Shown: one piece after another, positions 7,548 to 18,105 of the stretch
How positions within the stretch are numbered: position 1 is the first letter of the stretch
How the letters are laid out: each line of letters opens with the position of its first letter
Assembly (NCBI GenBank): GCA_947453195.1
Contig: CANGFO010000001.1
Location: forward strand, 1-64,000
Reading direction: 5' to 3'
DNA length: 64,000 nt
DNA from: Flavobacteriaceae bacterium
Lineage (GTDB): Bacteria > Bacteroidota > Bacteroidia > Flavobacteriales > Flavobacteriaceae
Notes under the pieces: generated by a model
The model's database searches: none
Told to the model about the DNA's origin: nothing
Seen by the model: only the letters and a program-made list of their open reading frames with translations
Position numbers and translations under genes: made by a program

Positions 7548-9092
7548 TTAGATCATTTTTTGCAACCAGTTTTTCATAGAAACTTCGTTTTCTATAATGG
7601 TTTTTAAATCGGAAATCTTAACGCGATCTTGTTTCATGGTATCTCTATGGCGAATAGTTACCGTTTGGTCTTCTATCGTTTGGTGATCTACTGTAATACA
7701 AAACGGAGTTCCAAGAGCATCTTGTCTTCTGTAGCGTCTTCCTACTGCATCTTTTTCATCATAAGTTACATTGAAATCCCATTTTAAATCGGCTATTATT
7801 TGCTGTGCAATTTCTGGCAATCCATCTTTTTTAACCAATGGTAAAATCGCCGCTTTGGTTGGCGCTAAAACCGCTGGCAAACTCAATACGGTTCGTAACG
7901 AACCGTCTTCTAGCGTTTCTTCTTTTAAAGAAGTTGCAAATACAGCTAAAAACATTCTATCTAATCCAACCGAAGTTTCTACTACATACGGCACATAGTT
8001 TTGATTCAATTCGGTGTCAAAATATTGTAATTTTCTTCCTGAAAATTGTTCGTGTGCTTTTAAATCGAAATCGGTTCTAGAGTGAATTCCCTCCAATTCT
8101 TTAAATCCAAATGGGAAGTTAAACTCAATATCGGCAGCAGCATTAGCATAATGCGCTAATTTTTCATGATCGTGAAAACGGTAATTTTCTTTTCCTAAAC
8201 CAAGAGATAAATGCCATTTCAATCGGGTGTCTTTCCAGTAGTCGTACCATTTCATTTCTTCGCCTGGTTTTACAAAGAATTGCATTTCCATTTGCTCAAA
8301 TTCACGCATACGGAAAATAAATTGACGAGCTACAATTTCGTTTCTAAAGGCTTTTCCGGTTTGTGCAATTCCGAATGGAATTTTCATACGCCCTGATTTT
8401 TGCACATTTAAGAAATTCACAAAAATTCCTTGCGCTGTTTCTGGACGAAGGTATAAATCCATTGCAGTATCTGCTGAAGCTCCAAGTTTAGTTCCAAACA
8501 TCAGATTAAACTGACGCACTTCGGTCCAGTTTCGAGAACCTGTTTCGGGATCGGCAATTTCCAATTCTTCAATCAATGCTTTCACATCTTCCAAATCGCC
8601 ATTACCTAAAGAGCGACCCATTCTTTCAAGAATTTCTCTTTCTTTAGCAAGATATTCTACCACACGCGCATTGGTAGTGATGAATTCTTGTTCGTTAAAA
8701 GCATCGCCAAAGCGTACTTTTGCTTTTTCAATTTCTTTTTTGGCTTTCAGATTTAATTTTTCGGCATAATCCTCAATTAAAACATCGGCGCGGTATCTTT
8801 TTTTAGAATCTTTATTGTCAATTAATGGATCGTTAAAAGCATCCACATGCCCAGAAGCTTTCCACGTAGTAGGATGCATTAATATTGCCGCATCCAATCC
8901 AACAATGTTTTCGTGCATTTGCACCATTGCTTTCCACCAATATTCGCGGATGTTTTTCTTTAATTCTACTCCATTTTGTGCATAATCATAAACTGCACTA
9001 AGTCCATCGTAAATTTCGCTTGACGGAAAAATAAATCCGTATTCTTTTGCATGCGAAATTACATTCTTAAATATATCTTCTTGTTTTGCCAT
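7548..9092 (-). CDS. glyQS: glycyl-tRNA synthetase (class II, single-chain dimeric type)
   Basis: This enzyme charges tRNA-Gly with glycine. The 514-residue single-chain enzyme is the alpha2 type rather than the alpha2beta2 GlyQ/GlyS type of Proteobacteria. Class II features seen are the substrate-binding YLRPETAQGIFVNF, motif 2 FRNEIVARQFIFRMREFEQ and motif 3 within SVGLDRMFLAVF. The C-terminal anticodon-binding domain includes DLKWDFNVTYDEKDAVGRRY. The start at 9092 sits seven bases behind a TATTTTTG box, so the leader is very short or absent. The name follows a common annotation habit for this type; glyS is also used. Confidence 0.96.
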   Translation of the reverse strand: MAKQEDIFKNVISHAKEYGFIFPSSEIYDGLSAVYDYAQNGVELKKNIREYWWKAMVQMHENIVGLDAAILMHPTTWKASGHVDAFNDPLIDNKDSKKRYRADVLIEDYAEKLNLKAKKEIEKAKVRFGDAFNEQEFITTNARVVEYLAKEREILERMGRSLGNGDLEDVKALIEELEIADPETGSRNWTEVRQFNLMFGTKLGASADTAMDLYLRPETAQGIFVNFLNVQKSGRMKIPFGIAQTGKAFRNEIVARQFIFRMREFEQMEMQFFVKPGEEMKWYDYWKDTRLKWHLSLGLGKENYRFHDHEKLAHYANAAADIEFNFPFGFKELEGIHSRTDFDLKAHEQFSGRKLQYFDTELNQNYVPYVVETSVGLDRMFLAVFATSLKEETLEDGSLRTVLSLPAVLAPTKAAILPLVKKDGLPEIAQQIIADLKWDFNVTYDEKDAVGRRYRRQDALGTPFCITVDHQTIEDQTVTIRHRDTMKQDRVKISDLKTIIENEVSMKNWLQKMI

Positions 9093-9099
9093 AGTGGTG

Positions 9100-9107
9100 C
9101 AAAAATA
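9100..9107 (-). promoter_or_regulatory. -7 box of glyQS
   Basis: TATTTTTG on the minus strand is seven bases upstream of the glyQS ATG. No convincing -33 element is seen. Confidence 0.5.
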
Positions 9108-9176
9108 TAAAAAGTGCGTTTAAATTATATTGCTATTTGGATTTTTATTAAATTTAAGTAACAAATAGTTTAGCTG

Positions 9177-9857
9177 ATGTTTGAAAAACTCCTTAATTTA
9201 TTTTTTCCAAAAGCGTGTGCGGGCTGTAATTCATTTTTGTTGGCCAATGAAAAAGTAATTTGCACCGTTTGCCGACACGAAATTCCACTGACTAATCATT
9301 CTAAAATAGAAAACAACGAAGCGCAAGTAAAATTTTATGGCAGAATTCCAATTGAGTTTGCCGGTGCTTTATTTTATTTCCACAAAAAAGGAATTGTTCA
9401 AGAATTAATTCACAAACTCAAATACAAAGGACATCAAGAAATTGGCACAGCTATTGGCTATTGGTATGCCGAAGAAATAAAAAACATTAAGGAATTGCAG
9501 GATGTAGACTTTATAATTCCGGTGCCTTTACACAAAAAAAGGCTTAAAGAACGGGGATACAATCAGGTGGAAACCTTTGGAAAAGCACTTTCCGAAAGCA
9601 CAAAAACACCTTACAATGACAACGTTTTAATTAGAACTATTTATTCAAAAACGCAAACCAACAAGAACATTTTAGGACGCAGTGAAGTAGTAAAGAGTAT
9701 CTTTAGCATAACAGCGGATGAGTCGCTTCATAACAAGCATTTTTTACTTATTGATGATGTGATTACCACCGGTTCTACTCTAGAAGCTTGTGGCAGAGAA
9801 TTACTGAAAATTCCGGGAGCACGATTGAGTATTGTTTGCATGGCCATGACGCAATAA
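9177..9857 (+). CDS. ComF-family phosphoribosyltransferase-like protein
   Basis: The 226-residue cytosolic protein has an N-terminal zinc-binding segment (CAGC, then CTVC about 20 residues later) and a C-terminal phosphoribosyltransferase domain with the PRPP loop LLIDDVITTGST. Between them is the conserved KKRLKERGYNQVETF segment. In naturally transformable bacteria ComF/GntX-like proteins take part in DNA uptake and in restart of collapsed forks. The biochemical reaction is uncertain, and no competence genes are nearby. Divergent from glyQS. Confidence 0.9.
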   Translation: MFEKLLNLFFPKACAGCNSFLLANEKVICTVCRHEIPLTNHSKIENNEAQVKFYGRIPIEFAGALFYFHKKGIVQELIHKLKYKGHQEIGTAIGYWYAEEIKNIKELQDVDFIIPVPLHKKRLKERGYNQVETFGKALSESTKTPYNDNVLIRTIYSKTQTNKNILGRSEVVKSIFSITADESLHNKHFLLIDDVITTGSTLEACGRELLKIPGARLSIVCMAMTQ

Positions 9858-9936
9858 TTATTTTTAGTTAATTATAAATCAAAAGATTTCGTTACCTCTA
9901 AATATAATTGTTATTTTGCGAATAAATTCAGAAGGA

Positions 9937-11535
9937 ATGCAAAGCGTATATTCTAAATATCTATTATTATTACTAGCAATAATCACGATTGGATGTGCTA
10001 AAAGAGGATCTATCACCGGTGGAAAAAAAGATACTATTCCTCCGGTATTAATTAGTAGTTTACCAAAAAATGGATCTATAAATTTTATTGGAAAAGATAT
10101 CCAATTAACTTTTGACGAATTTGTAAAATTAAAAGACGTTTCGAAACAGTTGATTATTTCTCCACCCATGAAATTGCAACCGGAAATATTACCGGCAACC
10201 GCAAGCAAAACTCTTACCTTAAAAATAAAAGACACTTTACAACCCAATACCACTTACAGTTTCAATTTTGGAAAAAGTATTCAAGACAATAACGAAGGGA
10301 ACCCCTACCAACAATTTAAATATGTATTCTCTACTGGTAGTTATATCGATTCGCTTACTTTAGGGGCGACCACGAAAGATGCCCTTGGAAAAAAAGTAGA
10401 CAACTTTGTATCTATTTTATTGTATGAAGTGAATGAAAAATATACCGATTCTGCTATTTACAAACAAGCGCCAAGGTATGTAACCAATACTTTAGACAGT
10501 TTGAAAATAGGGAAATTTGAAAATTTGAAAAAAGGGAAATACCGTCTTGTTGCTTTAAAGGATGCCAACTCAAATAATAAATTTGATCCTAAAACAGATA
10601 AAATTGGTTTCCAAAAAGATTTTATTACCCTACCGAATGACACCATTTACGAGCTGGAGTTATTTAAAGAAGAATTGCCTTTTAAATCGATAAATTTCTC
10701 CCAAGCTTCTGCCGCAAGATACACAATGGGCTATGAAGGAAACAGCAAAGATGTGAAAATTTCGATTAAGAAAGGTACAGAAGAGATCCCTTATTTACTA
10801 ACTAAATTACCAAAAAAAGATTCGCTTCAATTGTGGTTTAAAGCTCCTAAAGGGGATAGTGTTAAGGTTGCAATTTCTAAAAACAATTATGCTAAATCGT
10901 ACTCACTAAAGATAAGAGATCAGAAAAAAGACAGTTTGAATTTTACAACGGCTATTTCTGAGACTTTAAATTTTAGAGATAATTTTGAAATTAATTCCAA
11001 TAGCCCAATAAGTAAATGGGATGTTTCAAAAATGAAGCTAATAAAGAAAGATTCGTCAGAAGTAAAATTCACAACCGAATATGATGCCTATAATCAGAAA
11101 CTAAAAATATTATTTACTAAGGGTCCGCAAGAAAAATACAATTTGAAATTACTTCCAGGGGCATTGTACAATTATTACGATATGAAAAACGATACCCTTT
11201 CTTATAATTTCACTACAAATGATATTTCCGAATATGGAAACTTAAAGGTAACGCTTGAAAATGTAAAACGATTCCCGGTAATTGTGCAACTAGTTGATGA
11301 GAAAGAAAATGTTATTGCTAGCGAGTTTTCTGAAAAAAACACGGTTCTAAACTTTGAATTATTAGAGCCAAAAAAATATACCTTACGCCTTATATATGAT
11401 GATAATAAGGATAAAGAATGGACGCCCGGAAATTTCTTAGCACTTCGTCAAAGCGAAGAAGTTATTTATTTTCCAAAAGAATTGGATGTCCGTGCCAATT
11501 GGGATGTAGAACAGCCTTTTGATTTAAGTAAATAG
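9937..11535 (+). CDS. lipoprotein with N-terminal Ig-like (Big_5-type) domain
   Basis: The 532-residue product has a short signal sequence ending in the lipobox TIGC. It is then followed by GKKDTIPPVLISSLPKNGS and FDEFVKLKDVSKQL, the pattern of the bacterial Ig-like Big_5 domain (about residues 25-120). The rest is beta-rich and has repeated statements of the type YRLVALKDANSNNKFDPKTD and YTLRLIYDDNKDKEWTPGNF near the end. I read it as a surface or periplasmic lipoprotein of unknown role. The ORF track begins at an upstream TTG; the Met at 9937 places the hydrophobic core correctly. It ends nine bases before the convergent GH92 gene. Confidence 0.82.
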   Translation: MQSVYSKYLLLLLAIITIGCAKRGSITGGKKDTIPPVLISSLPKNGSINFIGKDIQLTFDEFVKLKDVSKQLIISPPMKLQPEILPATASKTLTLKIKDTLQPNTTYSFNFGKSIQDNNEGNPYQQFKYVFSTGSYIDSLTLGATTKDALGKKVDNFVSILLYEVNEKYTDSAIYKQAPRYVTNTLDSLKIGKFENLKKGKYRLVALKDANSNNKFDPKTDKIGFQKDFITLPNDTIYELELFKEELPFKSINFSQASAARYTMGYEGNSKDVKISIKKGTEEIPYLLTKLPKKDSLQLWFKAPKGDSVKVAISKNNYAKSYSLKIRDQKKDSLNFTTAISETLNFRDNFEINSNSPISKWDVSKMKLIKKDSSEVKFTTEYDAYNQKLKILFTKGPQEKYNLKLLPGALYNYYDMKNDTLSYNFTTNDISEYGNLKVTLENVKRFPVIVQLVDEKENVIASEFSEKNTVLNFELLEPKKYTLRLIYDDNKDKEWTPGNFLALRQSEEVIYFPKELDVRANWDVEQPFDLSK

Positions 11536-11544
11536 TTTTCGCTA

Positions 11545-14409
11545 TTATTTAATAGTTATTTCATCAATAAAAATAAAGGCATCACCACCAAAACCTTGAT
11601 GCCATTCGGGCAATTTTCCAAAATTATAAGCTTTTACTTTAATGTATTTTGCCTTGATTTCTGTAGCTGAATTGTATTCAAAATTCTGGATTGTATTCAC
11701 TTCATATTTTGGACTGATTTCATTTTTCACACTTCCTACAAGGGTAAAATTAACATTATCATTCGATACATAATATTCTACAGTTGTTGGAAAAAGTATC
11801 CAAGATCGGGAATCTTGTAGAAAATTTGCAGAAAAAGAATGAACCATTTGTTCTTTTTGCAAATCAATTACAGCTTCAAAATCTTGACTTTGATAGCCTT
11901 GCCAATCGCCTTTTCGCCAGTTTTCTGTTCCGTGAATTCCATCAATCAAACCTTCTGGACCTCCTGCATGGTATTGCGGATTGTATTTTGATTTGATGTC
12001 AATCGTGTAGTTGTTTGGTTTTTTGAAAAAGGTTGCAGAAGTTCTATTACTTAGGTCTTCATTGTTTTTTACATAAGCGGAAATAGTTGAAGTTTCTACT
12101 ATCTCAAATGGTTCCGTATAAACAACAGAACTAAGTTTTTTTGCTAAATAATCGTTCGTGTCACTTATGCTGTAATAAATTATATCCTTTGGATTTTGAG
12201 AAATAATGGAAATTTTCATTTTTTCTTTAAACGATTTACCGTCTGCTTGAATTACGGGAACAGGTGAAATGTAATTAAATCTTTTGAATTCTTTTTCTGG
12301 ATCATATGAATTAATATCTTCTTCTACAGGCGGTAAATCATCATCTGGGCTATACGCATCAAATGTTCTTAAGCGGTATTCATCCGTATCTTTGTTTATT
12401 GTTTTAGAAGATTTATTTTCAAAATTTACTTTAATAATACTAAAATAGGGACTAGTTACACACCAATTAGGCAATCCTGGAGTCACTGCATAAATTCCCA
12501 TAGAACTCAATACATACCACGCACTCATTTGTCCGCAATCTTCATTTCCTATCAATCCATCTGGTTCATTTTTGTAGAAATGATCTAAAATATAATGTAC
12601 TTTTTCAGTGGTTTTTTCTGGTTTACCAACATAATTATACAAATAGGCCATGTGGTGACTTGGTTCGTTTCCGTGGGCATATTGCCCAATTAATCCCGTA
12701 ACATCGGCTTGTTCGCGACCGGTAGTTTTACTTTCGCTGTTGAACATTTCATCTAATTTGGCTTCAAATTTTTCATCTCCTCCATAGGCAGCAATCATTC
12801 CGGGAATATCTTGTGGCACAAAAAACGAATACTGCCACGAATTGCCTTCGGTATAATTATTATTGATTTCTTTAGGATCAAATGGTTTATCCCAACCACC
12901 ATTTTTCTTTGGGCGCATAAAATGGGTATTCCAATCGAAGACATTCTTCCAATTTTGGGAACGCTTCATAAAATAATCGTAGTCTTCTTTTTTATTTAAA
13001 ATCATCGCCATTTGAGCAATACACCAATCGTCATAAGCATATTCTAAAGTTTTTGAAACACTTTCATGTTCGTCATCCATCGAAATAAAACCTTGTCTTT
13101 TATAAGCATCCAATCCTAAATGATCGAGCATCGCACTGTGTTTGGCTGCTTCAAATGCTTTTTCGTAGTCAAAACCTGTTATTCCTTTAGCCATAGCATC
13201 AGCCATTACCGAAACCGAATGATAACCAATCATACAATCAGTTTCGTTAGAAGCCAACTCCCAAACTGGCAATCTCCCGCCTTGTTCGTATTGCTTTAAA
13301 AAAGTATTAATAAAATCGGCTGTTCGTTTCTTTTCGATTAAAGTATACAATGGATGTGCTGCGCGAAAGGTGTCCCAAAGTGAAAAAACCGAATAATAAT
13401 CAAATCCTTCAGCTTTGTGGATTTGGTTGTCGCGACCACGGTATTTGCCGTCTATATCTTGAGCTATATTGGGTTGCACCATTGTATGATATAAAGCAGT
13501 GTAGAAAATGGTTTTTTTATTTTTATCAGCTTCTGTAATTTGAATTTTAGAAAGTTGGTTTTCCCAAAGTTGCTCGGCTTCTTTTTTAACTCGTTCAAAA
13601 TTCCAATCTTTAATTTCATAAATGTTTAATTTTGCTCCATCGTAACTTGTTGGCGAAAGCGACACTTTCACCAGTATTTTTTCTCCTTTATTAACTTTTT
13701 TAGAAAAGCAAATTGCTGTTTGAGTTCCGCCTATATATTCGTTTTCTGGAGAATGCATGTAATCGCCATTACTTCGGATATCGGTAACTTTCATGGGCAC
13801 GCTAAACTCAATACGGGCAAATACAATTTGGTTTTTTGCCCAAGCTTCGCTTTCACGCCTCACCTCAATAGTTTTACTATTAATCACATGTACCTCCCCT
13901 CCCAGCAATAAATCGCGATGATTTAAATCGAGAATAATGTTGGCTTGACCAGTAGTATTAAAGGTGTATTCATGAAATCCAACTCGTGTAGACGCTGTTA
14001 GGCGTACATCGATATTGTGTTTATCTAATTTAACCGAATAAAACCCAGCGCTAGCCTTTTCATTTTTATGAGAAAATTTGGATGAATAGACTTTATTATC
14101 CAGCGTTGGTTTTCCCATCGTGGGCATCAGCATAATATCTCCAAAATCAGAGCAGCCTGTTCCGTTTAAATGGGTATGAGAAAAGCCATAAATTGTAGAG
14201 TCGTCATAATGATAACCCGAACAACCGTCCCAACTTCCATCAATTCTAGTGTCGGGAGAAAGTTGCACCATCCCGAATGGCACTGTTGCTCCTGGGTAGG
14301 TATGCCCATGACCGCCCGTGCCTATCATTGGGTTAACCAATTGGTGGTGGTTTTGACCAAAAGAATTTATGATAAAAAATAATGCGAGAAAGGAAAATAC
14401 TTTTTTCAT
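11545..14409 (-). CDS. secreted GH92 family glycosidase (alpha-mannosidase type) with C-terminal accessory domains
   Basis: GH92 enzymes are calcium-dependent exo-acting alpha-mannosidases. After a signal peptide (KKVFSFLALFFIINSFGQ), the N-terminal beta domain opens with QLVNPMIGTGGHGHTYPGAT. The (alpha/alpha)6 catalytic part contains YSVFSLWDTFRAAHPLYTL, EGNSWQYSFFVPQD and GNEDCGQMSAWYVLSSMG, the segments that carry the family's acidic residues. Beyond residue about 700 are a chitobiase-C-like beta domain (YYSISDTNDY, FFKKPN) and a discoidin-like module (SANFLQDSRSWILFPTTVEY). The track start is 12 codons too far upstream; MKKVFSF at 14409 is preferred. No SusC/SusD pair or other glycosidase is adjacent. 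Linkage specificity cannot be read. Confidence 0.93.
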   Translation of the reverse strand: MKKVFSFLALFFIINSFGQNHHQLVNPMIGTGGHGHTYPGATVPFGMVQLSPDTRIDGSWDGCSGYHYDDSTIYGFSHTHLNGTGCSDFGDIMLMPTMGKPTLDNKVYSSKFSHKNEKASAGFYSVKLDKHNIDVRLTASTRVGFHEYTFNTTGQANIILDLNHRDLLLGGEVHVINSKTIEVRRESEAWAKNQIVFARIEFSVPMKVTDIRSNGDYMHSPENEYIGGTQTAICFSKKVNKGEKILVKVSLSPTSYDGAKLNIYEIKDWNFERVKKEAEQLWENQLSKIQITEADKNKKTIFYTALYHTMVQPNIAQDIDGKYRGRDNQIHKAEGFDYYSVFSLWDTFRAAHPLYTLIEKKRTADFINTFLKQYEQGGRLPVWELASNETDCMIGYHSVSVMADAMAKGITGFDYEKAFEAAKHSAMLDHLGLDAYKRQGFISMDDEHESVSKTLEYAYDDWCIAQMAMILNKKEDYDYFMKRSQNWKNVFDWNTHFMRPKKNGGWDKPFDPKEINNNYTEGNSWQYSFFVPQDIPGMIAAYGGDEKFEAKLDEMFNSESKTTGREQADVTGLIGQYAHGNEPSHHMAYLYNYVGKPEKTTEKVHYILDHFYKNEPDGLIGNEDCGQMSAWYVLSSMGIYAVTPGLPNWCVTSPYFSIIKVNFENKSSKTINKDTDEYRLRTFDAYSPDDDLPPVEEDINSYDPEKEFKRFNYISPVPVIQADGKSFKEKMKISIISQNPKDIIYYSISDTNDYLAKKLSSVVYTEPFEIVETSTISAYVKNNEDLSNRTSATFFKKPNNYTIDIKSKYNPQYHAGGPEGLIDGIHGTENWRKGDWQGYQSQDFEAVIDLQKEQMVHSFSANFLQDSRSWILFPTTVEYYVSNDNVNFTLVGSVKNEISPKYEVNTIQNFEYNSATEIKAKYIKVKAYNFGKLPEWHQGFGGDAFIFIDEITIK

Positions 14410-14424
14410 AGAATATTTTTGACT

Positions 14425-14432
14425 CAAAGATA
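14425..14432 (-). promoter_or_regulatory. -7 box of the GH92 gene
   Basis: TATCTTTG on the minus strand lies 15 bases before the GH92 ATG. It touches the terminator of the preceding sdhB gene, so the GH92 gene starts its own unit. Confidence 0.5.
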
Positions 14433-14466
14433 AAAAAAAACGCATCCAACTTAATGAATGCGTTTT
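14432..14466 (-). terminator. terminator of the sdhCAB operon
   Basis: On the minus strand AAAACGCAT and ATGCGTTTT pair around an 11-base loop and are followed by a run of T residues. Confidence 0.75.
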
Positions 14467-14485
14467 AGTATAATTAAAAGATAAA

Positions 14486-15247
14486 TTATTTTAAACTTGC
14501 CGATAAATATTCTCTATTCATGCGAGCAATGTTTTCTAATGAAATTCCTTTTGGACATTCTATTTCACATGCTCCGGTATTGGTACAGTTACCAAAACCT
14601 TCTTCGTCCATTTGACGCACCATGTTTAACACACGATTTGTAGCTTCAATTTTACCTTGAGGTAATAACGCATATTGCGAAACTTTTGCACCAACAAATA
14701 ACATTGCCGAACCATTTTTACAAGTTGCAACGCAAGCACCACAACCAATACAAGCTGCTGCTTCAAAAGCTTTGTCGGCATCTGCTTTTGGAATTGGAGT
14801 AGCATTAGCATCAATGGTATTTCCAGAAGTATTAACCGATACAAATCCTCCTGCTTGTTGGATTCTATCAAAAGCACTTCTATCCACAACTAAATCTTTA
14901 ATTACAGGGAATGCTTTACTTCTCCATGGTTCTACAAAAATAGTATCACCATCTTTAAACATTCTCATGTGTAACTGACAAGTTGTGATTCCAGTATCTG
15001 GCCCGTGAGCACGACCATTAATGTATAATGAACACATTCCGCAGATTCCTTCACGACAGTCGTGATCAAACGCAATAGGTTCAATTTTATCGTTTATTAA
15101 TTGTTCGTTCAATTGGTCTAACATTTCCAAAAACGAACTTGCTGTAGAAACATTATCTAATTTATAAGTCTCTAAATTTCCTTTGGCTTTGGAGTCTTTT
15201 TGACGCCAAATTTTAAGGGTAATATTGATATTTTTTGCTGAAGACAT
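14486..15247 (-). CDS. sdhB: succinate dehydrogenase/fumarate reductase iron-sulfur subunit
   Basis: This subunit passes electrons from the flavoprotein to the membrane quinone site. The 253-residue product has three cluster motifs: [10 protein letters not shown] with a later Cys for [2Fe-2S], [13 protein letters not shown] for [4Fe-4S], and [14 protein letters not shown] for the third cluster. The track start is ten codons upstream and would overlap sdhA; the Met of [12 protein letters not shown] leaves a seven-base gap after the sdhA stop. It is the last gene of the operon, with a terminator behind it. Bacteroidota enzymes of this type work with menaquinone. Confidence 0.96.
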   Translation of the reverse strand: MSSAKNINITLKIWRQKDSKAKGNLETYKLDNVSTASSFLEMLDQLNEQLINDKIEPIAFDHDCREGICGMCSLYINGRAHGPDTGITTCQLHMRMFKDGDTIFVEPWRSKAFPVIKDLVVDRSAFDRIQQAGGFVSVNTSGNTIDANATPIPKADADKAFEAAACIGCGACVATCKNGSAMLFVGAKVSQYALLPQGKIEATNRVLNMVRQMDEEGFGNCTNTGACEIECPKGISLENIARMNREYLSASLK

Positions 15248-15254
15248 AATTCTA

Positions 15255-17264
15255 TTATTTATAATTTCTAGCTGCAATTTTGATAAACTCGTATTTCAAT
15301 TCTTCTTTATGAAGTACTTCTTGACTGATGTCATTTCCTTTATATTCCCATGCTCCTACAAAAGAGAAGTTTTCATCATCACGAAGTGTTTCTCCTTCAG
15401 AATCTTGATATTCTTCACGGAAGTGACCACCACAAGATTCATTTCTTTGTAATGCATCCATTGCCATTAATTGTCCTAAATCAATAAAATCAGCCACACG
15501 AAGTGCTTTTTCTAATTGAGGATTAAACTCGTTAGCAACTCCTGGCACATTAACTTCTTTGTAGAATTCTTCTTTAAGAGCGGCAATTTCTGCAATAGCT
15601 TCTTTTAAGCCAGCTTCATTTCTACCCATTCCTACTTTATTCCACATAATTAATCCCAAACGCTTGTGGAAATGATCCACCGATTTAGAACCTTTATTGT
15701 TTAAGAACTTGTCAATTGACTCTTGAACTCTATTTTCTGCATCAATAAATTCTTGTGTTTCTGTAGAGATTTTTCCAGTACGGATTTCATCTGCCAAATA
15801 ATTAGAAACCGTATAAGGTAATACAAAATAACCATCTGCCAAACCTTGCATCAATGCAGATGCTCCAAGACGATTTGCTCCGTGATCAGAGAAGTTAGCT
15901 TCTCCTGCAACGAAACAACCAGGAATAGTTGATTGTAAGTTATAATCTACCCAAACTCCACCCATGGTGTAGTGTACCGCTGGATAAATTTTCATTGGCG
16001 TTTCATACGGATTTTCATCAGTGATTTTTTGATACATTGTAAACAAGTTACCGTATTTTTCTTCCAACCATTGTTTTCCTAAAGCCGTAATTTCATCAGC
16101 AGAAGGATTGTGATTTCCTTTTGCATACGCTGCTTGTTTTCCTTTATTTTGAATCTCAGTAGAAAAATCTAAGTAAACTCCCTCATTGGTGTCGTTTGCC
16201 TCAATTCCGTGACCTTCATCACATACTTCTTTTGCAGCTCTTGAAGCCACATCACGAGGTACTAAGTTTCCAAATGCTGGATATTTTCTTTCTAAGTAGT
16301 AATCTCTATCTTCTTCAACTATTTGCGTAGGTTTTAATTTACCTGCACGAATTGCTTCAGCATCTTCTTTTTTCTTTGGTACCCAAATACGTCCTGAATT
16401 ACGCAAAGACTCCGACATTAATGTCAGTTTTGCTTGATTCGTTCCGTGAACCGGAATACATGTTGGGTGAATTTGAACAAAACAAGGATTAGCAAATAAA
16501 GCCCCTTGTTTGTGAACTTTCCAACCTGCAGAAACATTACTTCCCATAGCATTTGTAGATAAGAAATAAACATTTCCATATCCACCAGATGCAATTACAA
16601 CCGCATGAGCTGAATGTCTTTCTAACTCACCAGTAATCAAGTTACGGGCAATGATTCCACGGGCTTTACCATCTACTTTTACTAAATCTAACATTTCGTG
16701 ACGGTTGAACATTTTAACACGTCCTAAACCAATTTGTCTTGATAAAGCAGAATAAGCTCCTAATAATAATTGTTGCCCTGTTTGACCAGCAGCATAAAAA
16801 GTTCTTTGAACTTGGGTTCCCCCAAAGGAACGGTTGTCAAGCAATCCGCCATAATCACGAGCAAAAGGAACTCCTTGAGCCACACATTGGTCGATGATGT
16901 TTCCTGAAACTTCAGCTAAACGATGTACGTTTGCTTCACGAGCTCTATAATCTCCCCCTTTAATGGTGTCGTAGAATAATCTGAAGATACTATCTCCATC
17001 ATTTTGATAATTTTTTGCTGCATTGATTCCTCCTTGAGCTGCAATAGAGTGCGCACGACGCGGAGAATCTTGAAAACAAAATGCTTTTACATTGTACCCC
17101 ATTTCTCCAAAAGAAGCTGCTGCAGATGCTCCGGCTAATCCGGTTCCAACTACAATAATGTCAATTTTTGGCCTATTATTTGGAGCAACTAATTTTAAGT
17201 GGTCTTTATAATCAGTCCATTTCTGAGAAATGTGTCCTTCTGGTATTTTAGAATCTAACTTCAT
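15255..17264 (-). CDS. sdhA: succinate dehydrogenase/fumarate reductase flavoprotein subunit
   Basis: The 669-residue catalytic subunit oxidises succinate to fumarate. The FAD-binding Rossmann motif is [20 protein letters not shown], followed by [14 protein letters not shown], whose His is the covalent FAD attachment point. Substrate-site features include [11 protein letters not shown] and the capping-domain sequence [18 protein letters not shown]. The C-terminal helical domain has the [10 protein letters not shown] segment. The length is longer than E. coli SdhA and matches the single-cytochrome (B-type) enzymes of Bacteroidota and epsilonproteobacteria. It lies between sdhC (12 bases upstream) and sdhB. 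Confidence 0.97.
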   Translation of the reverse strand: MKLDSKIPEGHISQKWTDYKDHLKLVAPNNRPKIDIIVVGTGLAGASAAASFGEMGYNVKAFCFQDSPRRAHSIAAQGGINAAKNYQNDGDSIFRLFYDTIKGGDYRAREANVHRLAEVSGNIIDQCVAQGVPFARDYGGLLDNRSFGGTQVQRTFYAAGQTGQQLLLGAYSALSRQIGLGRVKMFNRHEMLDLVKVDGKARGIIARNLITGELERHSAHAVVIASGGYGNVYFLSTNAMGSNVSAGWKVHKQGALFANPCFVQIHPTCIPVHGTNQAKLTLMSESLRNSGRIWVPKKKEDAEAIRAGKLKPTQIVEEDRDYYLERKYPAFGNLVPRDVASRAAKEVCDEGHGIEANDTNEGVYLDFSTEIQNKGKQAAYAKGNHNPSADEITALGKQWLEEKYGNLFTMYQKITDENPYETPMKIYPAVHYTMGGVWVDYNLQSTIPGCFVAGEANFSDHGANRLGASALMQGLADGYFVLPYTVSNYLADEIRTGKISTETQEFIDAENRVQESIDKFLNNKGSKSVDHFHKRLGLIMWNKVGMGRNEAGLKEAIAEIAALKEEFYKEVNVPGVANEFNPQLEKALRVADFIDLGQLMAMDALQRNESCGGHFREEYQDSEGETLRDDENFSFVGAWEYKGNDISQEVLHKEELKYEFIKIAARNYK

Positions 17265-17276
17265 TAGTATGAAATA

Positions 17277-17945
17277 TTAATTATTAAAAAAATGGTGGAA
17301 TAAAGCAATGAAAATAAATCCGAAAGGAATAATTATTGCAAAAGCATATCCTAATTTTTGAACTCCTTTAGAAAATTTATTATTGAATCCTACCGATTGA
17401 AAAGCAGAACTGAATCCATGCCATAAGTGTAATGAAAGCAATAAAAAAGAAACACAATACAAACCAGTACGGATTGGGTTATGGAATTTCTCAACCATCT
17501 CTCCATAGTATCTCGTTGGATTCACAAAATTAGCATCTACATATTTGTACATAATTTCTTGAAACCAAAAATCGTACATGTGTAATCCTAAAAATGCCAA
17601 TACCACAAGTCCAGAAACTATCATATTTCTTGAAGCCCACGAAGCATTAGCTGCTCCATTGTATTTAGCATAAGAAACTGGTCTTGCTTTATTATTTTTT
17701 ACTTCTAATACCATTCCCATTACAAAATGGAAAACAACTCCTGCAACAAGAATTGGTTGCATTACATATTGAATTAATGGATTGTATCCCATAAACTGAG
17801 AACAAGCATTAAAAACTTCTTCACTAAAAACAGAAGTTAGATTTATAAAAAAGTGAAGTGCTAAAAAGGTAATCAAAAAGAGTCCCGAAAGTGCCATTGC
17901 GACTTTCCTAGCAATGGAAGAACTCAAAAAAGTAGATTTTGCCAT
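17277..17945 (-). CDS. sdhC: succinate dehydrogenase cytochrome b subunit
   Basis: The 222-residue membrane anchor has about five hydrophobic helices with several His residues in or near them (LALHFFINL, FHFVMGMVLEV, GLHMYDFWFQ, LLSLHLWHGFSSAFQSVG), suitable for di-haem ligation as in B-type complex II. One large anchor replacing the SdhC/SdhD pair is usual in this phylum. It is the first gene of the sdhCAB operon, directly downstream of a good promoter. Confidence 0.95.
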   Translation of the reverse strand: MAKSTFLSSSIARKVAMALSGLFLITFLALHFFINLTSVFSEEVFNACSQFMGYNPLIQYVMQPILVAGVVFHFVMGMVLEVKNNKARPVSYAKYNGAANASWASRNMIVSGLVVLAFLGLHMYDFWFQEIMYKYVDANFVNPTRYYGEMVEKFHNPIRTGLYCVSFLLLSLHLWHGFSSAFQSVGFNNKFSKGVQKLGYAFAIIIPFGFIFIALFHHFFNN

Positions 17946-17975
17946 GGTTGTTTTAATTTATTTATAAAAATCAAA

Positions 17976-18006
17976 CAAAAATACAGCAAATTCAAATATA
18001 CTACAA
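17976..18006 (-). promoter_or_regulatory. promoter of sdhCAB
   Basis: On the minus strand TATTTTTG (plus 17976-17983) and an upstream TTG (plus 18004-18006) are separated by 20 bases, giving a leader of about 25 bases before sdhC. Confidence 0.6.
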
Positions 18007-18105
18007 CCTTTTCGTAATAATTTATAATGAGTTTAAAGTGGGTTTAACACTTGTTGAATAACAATGTATAATAAGCTATAAATCAACAATTTTCGTTAAA
18101 CAAAA

